NCBI GenBank assembly: GCA_039920165.1
Contig: JBDSEG010000267.1
Location: forward strand, 1 to 10,498
Length of the DNA stretch: 10,498 nucleotides
Direction of reading: 5' to 3'
DNA from: JBDSEG01 sp039920165
Lineage (GTDB): Bacteria > Pseudomonadota > Gammaproteobacteria > Burkholderiales > Burkholderiaceae_C
The notes beneath the pieces were generated by a model. It saw only the letters and a list, made by a program, of their open reading frames with translations, ran no database searches and was not told where the DNA came from. This document shows positions 1-6,049 of this stretch, one piece after another. Position numbers and translations under genes: made by a program. Position 1 is the stretch's first letter; every line of letters begins with the position of its first letter.

Positions 1-2
1 CG

Positions 3-443
3 GGCCGCATCCACCACTGCATGCGCCTGGTCGGCCGGGCCGAGCGCGCGCTCGAGATGATGTGCAGGCGTGCGCTCAGCCGGGTCGCCTTCGGCCGCAA
101 GGTGGCCGACCAGGGCGTCACGCGCGAGCGCATCGCCAACGCCCGCATCATGATCGACCAGACCCGCTGGCTCGTGCTGCACGCGGCGCACAAGATGGAT
201 ACCGCGGGCAACAAGGATGCGCGTCAGGAAATCGCGATGATCAAGGTCGCCGCGCCGACCATGGCCTGCCAGGTCATCGACTGGGCGATGCAGGTGCATG
301 GCGGCGGCGGCGTCAGCGACGACTTCGGCCTGGCGCGCGCCTACGCCAGTTCACGCACGCTGCGCTTTGCCGACGGGCCCGACGAAGTGCACCGCAATGC
401 GATCGCCAAGGTCGAGCTGGCGCGTTATCTGGAGCGGAGCTGA
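3..443 (+). CDS. Acyl-CoA dehydrogenase, C-terminal part (5' end outside window)
   Basis: The frame is open from the left edge and ends at TGA 441-443, leaving 146 residues. It is the C-terminal all-helical domain of an FAD-dependent acyl-CoA dehydrogenase, which introduces the alpha,beta double bond into acyl-CoA. The visible part starts with GRIHHCMR, contains the FGRKVADQG stretch and a glycine run ([10 protein letters not shown]), and ends with [18 protein letters not shown]. The FADGPDE segment aligns with the YEGTxQIQR region of medium-chain enzymes. Asp stands where those enzymes carry the catalytic Glu, as is usual in ACAD10/11-like members. The next gene starts 4 nt after the stop, so the two are surely co-transcribed. 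The acyl chain specificity cannot be told. Family assignment is firm; the subfamily is an inference from the C-terminal motif. Confidence 0.93.
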   Translation, partial: GRIHHCMRLVGRAERALEMMCRRALSRVAFGRKVADQGVTRERIANARIMIDQTRWLVLHAAHKMDTAGNKDARQEIAMIKVAAPTMACQVIDWAMQVHGGGGVSDDFGLARAYASSRTLRFADGPDEVHRNAIAKVELARYLERS

Positions 444-447
444 GCGC

Positions 448-2124
448 ATGGCCGCCGCGGGCATCGACGCCTGGCCGCCGGGACTGCCGCGGCACCTGAC
501 GCTGCCACAGACCAACCTCTGGTTCAACCTCGAGGTTTCCGCAGCGCGCTATCCCGACAAGCCCTTCATCGTCTTCTACGACACGGCGCTGACCTATGAG
601 CAGTTTCATGACGAGTGCGAAATCATCGCCGGCCACTTGCAGCACGACTGCGGTGTCAAGGCCGGCGACCGCGTGCTGCTGTACCTGCAGAACAGCCCGC
701 AATGGATCCTGGCCTTCTACGCCATCCTGCGCGCGAATGCGGTGGTCGTGCCGATCAATCCGATGAACCGGCGCGAGGAGTTGCGCCACTATGTGAGCGA
801 CAGCGGCGCCGCGGTCGCCTTCGTCCCGCAGGACCTGCTCGACCAGGTCGCGCCGCTGCTGCATGGCGCCGAAGGGCTGCGCCATGCCATCGTCGCGACC
901 TACAGCGACCATCTGCGCATGCCGACCGACCTACCGGTGCCGGCCTTCGTCGCCGAGCCCCGGCGCGCGGTCGGCGGACCGGGTGTCACACCGTGGCATA
1001 CGATGCTCGAAGCCGGCCGCACGCCCGGGCCGCTCACCGCCGGGCCCGACGACCTGTGCGTCATGCCCTATACCTCGGGCACGACGGGGCGGCCGAAGGG
1101 CTGCATGCACACGCACCGCGGCGCGATGGCGACGCTCGTGGGCGGCATCCAGTGGTTCGGCCGCAACCAGGATGCGGTCTTCCTGTCGGCCATGCCCCTG
1201 TTCCACGTCACCGGCATGGTGGGCGGGATGAACGGGCCGCTCTTCGCCGGCGCCACCATCGTCGTGCTCGCGCGCTGGGACCGCGAGGTCGCGGCCGAGT
1301 CCATGCGGCGCCATCGCATCACCGTGTGGTCGGCCATCTCGACCATGATGATCGACTTTCTGTCGAACCCGCGACTGTCCGAGCTCGACTTGTCGAGCCT
1401 GCAGGTGATCCGCGGCGGCGGCGCGGCGATGCCGGCCGCCGTCGTCGCCGCCTTGCACCAGTCGACCGGGCTGCCGTATGTCGAGGGCTACGGCATGTCG
1501 GAAACGCTGGCCGCGACGCACCTGAACCCGCCGCAGCGGGCCAAGCCACAGTGCCTCGGCATTCCGATGTTCGACGTCGATTCACGCATCGTCGACCCGG
1601 TCACGCTGGAGGAGATGCCACGCGGCGACACCGGCGAGATCATCGTCGCTGCGCCGCAGGTGATGCTCGGCTACTGGCGCGACGAAGACGCCACGCGCGA
1701 CGCCTTCATCGAGCGCGACGGCAAGCGCTTCTTGCGCACCGGCGATCTGGCCTATGTGGACGAAGACGGCTATTTCTTCATGGTCGACCGCCTGAAGCGG
1801 ATGATCAATGCGTCGGGCTTCAAGGTCTGGCCGGCCGAGGTCGAGTCGTTGATGTACCGGCACCCGGCGATCCTCGAAGCCTGCGTGATCGCCGCACCCG
1901 ATGCGCGTCGCGGCGAGACCGTGAAGGCGCTGGTCGTGCTGCGCGTAGGGCATGCCGGGAACTTGACCGAACAGGCCGTGATCGACTGGTCGCGCGAGCA
2001 CATGGCGGCCTACAAATGCCCCCGCATCGTCCAGTTCGTCGCGAGCCTGCCAAAGTCCGGCGCCGGCAAGGTGATGTGGCGTGAACTGCAGGATCGCGAA
2101 CGGCAACCCGATTCGAACCACTGA
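448..2124 (+). CDS. AMP-forming acyl-CoA ligase (ANL superfamily), first copy
   Basis: This 558-residue enzyme should activate a carboxylic acid to its CoA thioester through an acyl-adenylate. All core motifs are present: the P-loop YTSGTTGRPKG (208-218), YGMSE (348-352; Ser replaces the usual Thr), RTGD (430-433), the hinge DRLKRMINASGFK from 447, and the adenylation lysine in SGAGKV (Lys541). Length is normal for fatty-acyl or aryl-CoA ligases. I chose ATG 448 because GGAG at 436-439 lies 8 nt upstream and it follows the dehydrogenase stop by 4 nt; the frame is open further upstream, but only as a shadow of the dehydrogenase. It is only distantly similar to the second ligase (3131-4678), so this does not look like a recent duplication. 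A medium/long-chain or alicyclic acid substrate is plausible given the adjacent dehydrogenase, but nothing in the sequence fixes it. Confidence 0.93.
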   Translation: MAAAGIDAWPPGLPRHLTLPQTNLWFNLEVSAARYPDKPFIVFYDTALTYEQFHDECEIIAGHLQHDCGVKAGDRVLLYLQNSPQWILAFYAILRANAVVVPINPMNRREELRHYVSDSGAAVAFVPQDLLDQVAPLLHGAEGLRHAIVATYSDHLRMPTDLPVPAFVAEPRRAVGGPGVTPWHTMLEAGRTPGPLTAGPDDLCVMPYTSGTTGRPKGCMHTHRGAMATLVGGIQWFGRNQDAVFLSAMPLFHVTGMVGGMNGPLFAGATIVVLARWDREVAAESMRRHRITVWSAISTMMIDFLSNPRLSELDLSSLQVIRGGGAAMPAAVVAALHQSTGLPYVEGYGMSETLAATHLNPPQRAKPQCLGIPMFDVDSRIVDPVTLEEMPRGDTGEIIVAAPQVMLGYWRDEDATRDAFIERDGKRFLRTGDLAYVDEDGYFFMVDRLKRMINASGFKVWPAEVESLMYRHPAILEACVIAAPDARRGETVKALVVLRVGHAGNLTEQAVIDWSREHMAAYKCPRIVQFVASLPKSGAGKVMWRELQDRERQPDSNH

Positions 2125-2129
2125 AGGAG
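2124..2129 (+). promoter_or_regulatory. Ribosome binding site deciding the start of the Bug receptor
   Basis: AAGGAG lies 8 nt before ATG 2138 and overlaps the last base of the preceding stop codon. It favours 2138 over the in-frame upstream ATG at 2081, which lies inside the ligase gene, and over ATG 2144. Confidence 0.8.
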
Positions 2130-2137
2130 ACAAGGCA

Positions 2138-3118
2138 ATGGACATGCGACTTCAATCCCGCCGCGAGCTGCTGTTGGCGGCGGGCAGCGCGGCAGTGCTT
2201 GCGCCGTTCGGCGCGGCGCGCGCGCAGGCCTTTCCCGCCAGGCCGATCACGCTGATCGTGCCGTGGCCGGCGGGCGGATCGACCGACCGGCACCTGCGCA
2301 CGCTGGCCGAGATCGCGGGCAAGAACCTGGGCCAGAACGTCGTGGTCGAGAACAAGCCGGGCGGCGGCGGAACCCTCGGCCCGGGGACGATGGCGATGAC
2401 GGCCAAGCCCGACGGCTACACCCTCGCGCAGCTGCCGATGGGCATGCTGCGGGTGCCGCACATGCAAAAGACGCCCTGGGATCCGCTCAAGGATTTCACC
2501 TACATCCTCGGCATCTCGGGCTACACCTTCGGCTTCACGGTGCGCGCCGATTCGCCTTACAAGACCTTCAACGACTACATCGAGGCGGCGCGCAAGCAGC
2601 CCGGCAAGATCGACTACGGCTCGACCGGCATCGGTTCGTCGCCGCACCTGCTGATCGAGGACCTCTCGACGCTCGCCAAGGTGCAGCTCAACCACGTTCC
2701 GTTCAAGGGCAATGCCGACCTGACGCAGGCGCTGCTCGGCGGCCACGTGATGGCGATGAGCGATGCCTCGGGCTGGGACAAGTTCGTCGACGGCGGGCAG
2801 ATGCGCCTTCTCGCCACCTTCGGCGAGAAGCGCACCCAGCGGTGGCCGAACGTGCCGACCGCGAAGGAACTGGGCTACGACATCGTCTATGCCTCGCCCT
2901 ACGGCATCGTCGGTCCGAAGGGCATGGACCCGGCGGTCGTGAAGGCCTTGCACGATGCGTTCAAGAAGGCCATGGACGATCCGCGCCACGTCGAATTGCT
3001 GGCGCAGCTCAACCAAGATGCCTGGTACCGCAGCGGCCCCGAGTACGCCAAATGGGCCAGCGAGACCTTCGTCAAGGACAAGGCGCTGATCGAACGCCTG
3101 GGGCTGGCGGCGAAATAG
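2138..3118 (+). CDS. Bug-family (TctC-like) tripartite tricarboxylate transporter substrate-binding protein
   Basis: This 326-residue periplasmic solute receptor starts with a signal peptide: SRRELLLAAG (7-16) is a twin-arginine-like motif, followed by a hydrophobic stretch and a probable cleavage after AQA (residue 31). Family signatures follow: PARPITLIVPWPAGGSTD near the mature N-terminus, VVENKPGGGGTLG, YGSTGIGSSPHL and VPFKGNADLTQALLGGHV. Bug proteins bind carboxylates, amides or similar small molecules. They are greatly expanded in Burkholderiales, mostly without adjacent membrane subunits, and no TctA/TctB gene is seen here. Gaps of 13 nt to the upstream ligase and 12 nt to the downstream ligase place it in the same transcript. 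I infer that it captures the acid that the two ligases activate. Export by Tat rather than Sec is possible but not proven by the motif. Confidence 0.95.
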   Translation: MDMRLQSRRELLLAAGSAAVLAPFGAARAQAFPARPITLIVPWPAGGSTDRHLRTLAEIAGKNLGQNVVVENKPGGGGTLGPGTMAMTAKPDGYTLAQLPMGMLRVPHMQKTPWDPLKDFTYILGISGYTFGFTVRADSPYKTFNDYIEAARKQPGKIDYGSTGIGSSPHLLIEDLSTLAKVQLNHVPFKGNADLTQALLGGHVMAMSDASGWDKFVDGGQMRLLATFGEKRTQRWPNVPTAKELGYDIVYASPYGIVGPKGMDPAVVKALHDAFKKAMDDPRHVELLAQLNQDAWYRSGPEYAKWASETFVKDKALIERLGLAAK

Positions 3119-3130
3119 GTCGGCGCGGCG

Positions 3131-4678
3131 ATGGACACCGCGCAGGAGGCGATGGAGCGCGACTTCGGCGTGCTGACCGATCTGATCCGCGACCACGCGC
3201 AGCGCGATCCGCGCCACCTTGCGCTCGACGACGGCACGCACTCGCTCGACTACGGCGCGCTCGACGCGTTGATGGACCGCATCGCAGCGGCCTTGCAGCG
3301 CGACGGCGTTGGCCCGGGCGAATCGATCGCGATCTGCGCGATATCGTCGACGCGCTATGCGGCGGTCTTTCTCGGCGCGCTGCGCGCCGGCGCGGCGGTC
3401 GCCCCGCTCGCACCGGGGTCGACCCCGGCGAGCCTCGTCCGCATGGTCGACGATGCGCAGGCGCGGATTCTGTTTGTCGATGGCGCGAATTCGGCCGGCT
3501 TCGATGCCGTCGATGCGCACTTGCAGCGAGTGACCCTGGACGCAGCGGACTTCGAGCGCTGGCTCGCTCCGCCGGGCAGCCCGCCGAAGCCGGTCGAGCC
3601 GGCACCCGACGCGCCGTTCAACATCATCTATTCGTCGGGCACGACCGGCGAGCCGAAGGGCATCGTCCAGCCGCATTCGATGCGCTGGGCCCATGTGCGG
3701 CGTGGCGCGACTTACGGATATGGCCCGCACGGTGTGACGCTGCTCGCCACGCCGCTGTATTCGAACACCACGCTGGTCGTCTTCTTCCCCACCCTCGCGT
3801 GGGGCGGCAGTGTGTTGCTGATGGCCAAGTTTGATGCCGCCAGCTATCTGCGCCTGGCCGAGCGGCGCCGCGTGACCCACACGATGCTGGTCCCGGTGCA
3901 ATACCGGCGCCTGATGGCGCGGGCCGACTTCGATGCACACGACCTGAGTGCCTTCCAGGTCAAGTTCTGTACCAGCGCGCCATTCGATGCTGCCCTCAAG
4001 GCCGATGTGCTCGCTCGTTGGCCGGGGGGGCTCATCGAGTTCTACGGCATGACCGAAGGCGGCGGAACCTGCATCCTGGAAGCGCACCGCCATCCCGACA
4101 AACTGCACACCGTCGGCCAGCCAGCCGAGGGACACGATATCCGGCTCGTCGACGAGGACGGTACCGAGGCCGCTCCGGGCGCGGCGGGCGAGGTAGTCGG
4201 CGCTTCGGCGTCAATGATGAGCGGCTACCACCGCCAGCCTGGGCGCACCCGCGAGGCCGAATGGTTCGATGCGAGCGGCAAGCGCTTCATCCGCACCGGC
4301 GATATCGGCCGCTTCGACGCCGACGGTTTTCTCACGCTGTTCGATCGCAAGAAGGATATGGTGATCAGCGGCGGCTTCAATATCTATCCGAGCGATCTGG
4401 AAGCGGTGCTGCAGTCACATCCCGACGTGGCCGAGGCGGCGGTGATCGCCGCGCCCTCGGCGCAATGGGGCGAGACGCCGGTCGCCTTCGTCGTGCTGAA
4501 GCCGTCGGCCACGGTCGATCGCGACGTGCTGCTGGCCTGGGCCAATGGGCAACTCGGCAAGACCCAGCGCCTGGCCTCACTTCATCTTTGCGACGATCTG
4601 CCGCGCAGCGCGATCGGCAAGGTGCTGAAACGCGAACTGCGCGATCGGCATCTTGCAATGAATCCGAGTCAAGACTAA
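3131..4678 (+). CDS. AMP-forming acyl-CoA ligase (ANL superfamily), second copy
   Basis: This 515-residue class I adenylate-forming enzyme is about 40 residues shorter than the first ligase. Motifs are complete: YSSGTTGEPKG (167-177), YGMTEG (305-310), RTGD (388-391), the hinge DRKKDMVISGGFNIYP from 405, and the adenylation lysine in SAIGKV (Lys497). It probably makes a CoA thioester from a carboxylic acid in the pathway encoded by this operon. The start is uncertain. ATG 3131 has only a weak ribosome site, but it follows the receptor stop by 12 nt. ATG 3152 (residue 8) has AGGAGG only 2 nt upstream, which is too close for normal use. Two ligases in one operon could serve two substrates, or two steps such as side-chain shortening that releases a new acid. 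Confidence 0.92.
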   Translation: MDTAQEAMERDFGVLTDLIRDHAQRDPRHLALDDGTHSLDYGALDALMDRIAAALQRDGVGPGESIAICAISSTRYAAVFLGALRAGAAVAPLAPGSTPASLVRMVDDAQARILFVDGANSAGFDAVDAHLQRVTLDAADFERWLAPPGSPPKPVEPAPDAPFNIIYSSGTTGEPKGIVQPHSMRWAHVRRGATYGYGPHGVTLLATPLYSNTTLVVFFPTLAWGGSVLLMAKFDAASYLRLAERRRVTHTMLVPVQYRRLMARADFDAHDLSAFQVKFCTSAPFDAALKADVLARWPGGLIEFYGMTEGGGTCILEAHRHPDKLHTVGQPAEGHDIRLVDEDGTEAAPGAAGEVVGASASMMSGYHRQPGRTREAEWFDASGKRFIRTGDIGRFDADGFLTLFDRKKDMVISGGFNIYPSDLEAVLQSHPDVAEAAVIAAPSAQWGETPVAFVVLKPSATVDRDVLLAWANGQLGKTQRLASLHLCDDLPRSAIGKVLKRELRDRHLAMNPSQD

Positions 4679-4681
4679 AGT
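4653..4681 (+). promoter_or_regulatory. Candidate promoter of the toxin-antitoxin pair
   Basis: TTGCAA (4653-4658) and TAAAGT (4676-4681) are separated by 17 bp, and each matches the sigma-70 consensus at 4 of 6 positions. It overlaps the end of the second ligase gene and would start transcription near 4688, about 18 nt before the antitoxin ATG. The match is modest and read-through from the upstream operon is also possible. Confidence 0.35.
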
Positions 4682-4710
4682 TGAAAAAAGTCCATCGTTA
4701 GATTCATGCA
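4655..4710. repeat. Imperfect inverted repeat flanking the toxin-antitoxin promoter
   Basis: TGCAATGAATC (4655-4664, one extra A in the arm) and GATTCATGCA (4701-4710) are inverted copies, apart from a one-base bulge. The left arm overlaps the candidate -35 box and the right arm spans the antitoxin start codon. Xre-type antitoxins often repress their own operon through inverted repeats in the promoter, so this is a candidate operator. In a read-through transcript the two arms could instead form a hairpin over the start codon. Confidence 0.35.
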
Positions 4711-5155
4711 TACAACCGCCCCGTCGCCCCTCGCGCACCCGGTGCCCCGGGCGGCACCAGCGCCTCGTGCGGCTCCCTCCGCCGCAGAGATGGGTGCGGC
4801 CGGGCTGCGCACCTTTGTGCGGATTGCCCAGGCCTGGAAGCTGAGCGTCGAAGAGCAGCTGCAACTCCTCGGCGCGCCGGCCCGATCCACCTTCTTCGGC
4901 TGGCGCAAGAACCCGGACGCGGCAGTACTGTCGCGCGATACGCTGGAGCGGCTTTCGAACCTCCTGGGCATCTACAAGGCGCTGCAGATCCTGCTGCCCG
5001 ATGAAACCGCAGCCGACGCGTGGGTGCGCAAGCCGAATGCGGCGCCTGTATTCGGCGGGCGCAGCGCGCTCGAACATATGCTGGCCGGCAACATGAGTGA
5101 CCTGAGCCGGGTGCGCCGCTATCTGGATTCGGTGCGCGGCAGCGGCTGGGGGTGA
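4706..5155 (+). CDS. Xre/MbcA/ParS-family antitoxin (DUF2384)
   Basis: This 149-residue protein should be the antitoxin of a RES-Xre type II system, neutralising the toxin encoded directly downstream and repressing the shared promoter. Residues 1-30 are a Pro/Ala-rich tail. Residues about 32-95 form a helix-turn-helix-like region (LRTFVRIAQAWKLSVEEQLQLLG..FFGWRKN..LSRDTLERLSNLLGIYKAL), and residues about 96-149 form the MbcA/ParS C-terminal domain (FGGRSALEHMLAGNMSDLSRVRRYL), which in the family blocks the toxin active site. ATG 4706 has no clear ribosome site. ATG 4790 (residue 29) would remove exactly the low-complexity tail and is a real alternative. The stop codon overlaps the toxin start, so antitoxin and toxin synthesis are coupled. 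The family call rests on motif reading and the RES neighbour; confidence is high. Confidence 0.9.
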   Translation: MHTTAPSPLAHPVPRAAPAPRAAPSAAEMGAAGLRTFVRIAQAWKLSVEEQLQLLGAPARSTFFGWRKNPDAAVLSRDTLERLSNLLGIYKALQILLPDETAADAWVRKPNAAPVFGGRSALEHMLAGNMSDLSRVRRYLDSVRGSGWG

Positions 5156-5841
5156 ATGCCGCAATAGCGGCACCGGCGCGGCGCCTGCGCTGGTCGGCCG
5201 CCTGCCGCATCGTGCCCACGCGCTATCCGAGCATCTTCCTCTACGACCGCGTCGCCGATCCGCGGGACTTCGAGGCGCTGTATGCGCTCGAGGCAATGAC
5301 AAACGATCGCGTACGCGACGAGGTCGGCGAGATCGAACTGGTGCCCAAGGCCGATCGCATCTTCGGCCCCGGGAGCGGCCCCATCATGGCCGCCTTCACG
5401 CACCTCAACCCGGCAGGCAGCCGCTTTTCCGACGGCTCGTTCGGCATGTTCTACGCGGCGCGCGAACAGCGCACGGCGATCAAGGAAACCCAGCATCATC
5501 TGGGGCGCTTTCTCGCCGCCACCGCCGAGGCCGCAATGCATCTGCAGATGCGTCTTTACCACGTCGCCATCGATGCGCGGCTGCACGACCTGCGCGGTCC
5601 GGGGCCCGAGCTGGCGGCACTGCACGATCCGGACAGCTATGCGGCCGCGCGCGAAGTCGGCGCCGCGCTGCGCGCGGTCGGCTCGGCGGGCGTCGTCTAC
5701 CGCAGCGTGCGAGATGCGCCGCGCGGCGAGTGCGTCGGACTCTTCAAGCCGCGTGCCGCGAGCGGCTGCGTGCACGCCGCGCACCTGCTTTACGCCTGGG
5801 ACGGCCAATCCTTCACCGACACCTACGCGCGCCTGGCCTGA
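5152..5841 (+). CDS. RES-domain toxin, probable NAD+-degrading enzyme
   Basis: This 229-residue protein is the toxin of the RES-Xre pair. Characterised RES toxins deplete NAD+: mycobacterial MbcT is an NAD+ phosphorylase, and the Pseudomonas putida RES toxin degrades NAD+. Family residues can be placed at Arg91 (GSRFSDG), Tyr101 (GMFYAA), Glu112 (AIKETQ) and Ser185 (VYRSVR), so the active site looks intact. The fold seems to begin near residue 18 (CRIVPTRYPSIFLY), followed by an insertion of about 50 residues before the Arg motif, making this a longer RES subtype. The start is GTG 5152, which overlaps the antitoxin stop in GTGA; the nearby ATG 5156 is out of frame. A GTG start with overlap suits a toxin kept below its antitoxin. 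The stop is only 24 nt from the aroG promoter. Confidence 0.92.
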   Translation: MNAAIAAPARRLRWSAACRIVPTRYPSIFLYDRVADPRDFEALYALEAMTNDRVRDEVGEIELVPKADRIFGPGSGPIMAAFTHLNPAGSRFSDGSFGMFYAAREQRTAIKETQHHLGRFLAATAEAAMHLQMRLYHVAIDARLHDLRGPGPELAALHDPDSYAAAREVGAALRAVGSAGVVYRSVRDAPRGECVGLFKPRAASGCVHAAHLLYAWDGQSFTDTYARLA

Positions 5842-5864
5842 GCGCGGGTGGTCTCGATGTCGCG

Positions 5865-5873
5865 TGCTACATT
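5865..5873 (+). promoter_or_regulatory. Extended -10 promoter of the aroG leader
   Basis: TGCTACATT carries the TGn extension directly before the hexamer TACATT (5868-5873). No good -35 box is seen 15-18 bp upstream, which extended -10 promoters can tolerate. The expected start point, 7-8 nt downstream, falls at about 5881, the A of the leader peptide ATG. Confidence 0.5.
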
Positions 5874-5880
5874 CGCGGCC

Positions 5881-5955
5881 ATGAATTTGCGCCGCGACTT
5901 CTTTGCCTTCTTCTGGTTCTCGCACCGCCCGGCGGATGGAGAGGCAGGCGTTTAG
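5881..5955 (+). CDS. Phenylalanine-rich leader peptide of the aroG attenuator
   Basis: This 24-codon ORF (ATG 5881, TAG 5953-5955) begins MNLRRDFFAFFWFSHRPAD. Residues 7-13 are F-F-A-F-F-W-F: five Phe and one Trp codon in seven, at 5899-5919. Such a run is hard to explain except as a sensor of charged tRNA-Phe, as in the enterobacterial pheA leader. It lies directly before an intrinsic terminator and a DAHP synthase gene. Stalling at the Phe codons during Phe shortage would favour antitermination; free passage would favour termination. No Shine-Dalgarno sequence precedes the ATG, which may be the 5' end of the mRNA. The Trp codon might add Trp sensing. The peptide itself probably has no function beyond its translation. 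Confidence 0.85.
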   Translation: MNLRRDFFAFFWFSHRPADGEAGV

Positions 5956-5990
5956 CAAAACGACGCACCGAATCTTCAAGACCGCCGGGC
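5927..5990 (+). promoter_or_regulatory. Predicted antiterminator helix
   Basis: GCCCGGCGG (5927-5935), inside the leader ORF and eight nt after the last Phe codon, is exactly complementary to CCGCCGGGC (5982-5990), the 5' arm and first loop base of the terminator. The 9-bp, all-GC helix would exclude the terminator hairpin. A ribosome stalled at the first Phe codons (5899-5911) leaves the segment free, while one at the last Phe codon (5917) would partly cover it. A ribosome at the stop codon would only just clear it, so the timing relative to RNA polymerase matters. Confidence 0.65.
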
Positions 5991-6010
5991 CAACCCCGGC
6001 GGTTTTTTTT
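5981..6010 (+). terminator. Intrinsic terminator of the aroG attenuator
   Basis: The perfect 9-bp stem ACCGCCGGG (5981-5989) / CCCGGCGGT (5995-6003) with a 5-nt loop runs into eight T residues (6003-6010). It ends 39 nt before the aroG start codon and after the leader peptide stop, so it acts as a premature terminator of aroG transcription. It would not serve the toxin gene alone. Confidence 0.92.
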
Positions 6011-6037
6011 GTCTTCACATTTTGCAATTTGAAAGCC

Positions 6038-6042
6038 AGGAG
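6038..6042 (+). promoter_or_regulatory. Ribosome binding site deciding the aroG start
   Basis: AGGAG lies 7 nt before ATG 6050. It fixes the start there, although the frame is open further upstream through the leader and terminator region. Confidence 0.85.
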
Positions 6043-6049
6043 TTCCGAG

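Noticed and set aside
2263..3834. A 523-codon plus-strand frame across the receptor and second ligase
   Set aside because: Out-of-frame shadow: Arg/Gly/Ala-rich, no domain, and it overlaps two genes with intact motifs.
4024..4030. Run of seven G residues inside the second ligase, a possible phase-variation tract or sequencing error
   Set aside because: The reading frame is intact across the run and the ligase motifs before and after it are in one frame, so no frameshift is indicated.
1820..4135. A 771-codon open frame on the minus strand across the two ligases and the Bug receptor
   Set aside because: It lies antisense to three well-supported genes, has no recognisable domain and an Arg/Ala-rich composition typical of reverse-frame reading in GC-rich DNA.
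4673..4692. Short inverted GACT/AGTC pair with A-rich centre after the second ligase as a terminator
   Set aside because: The stem is only 4 bp with no T tract, too weak to terminate.
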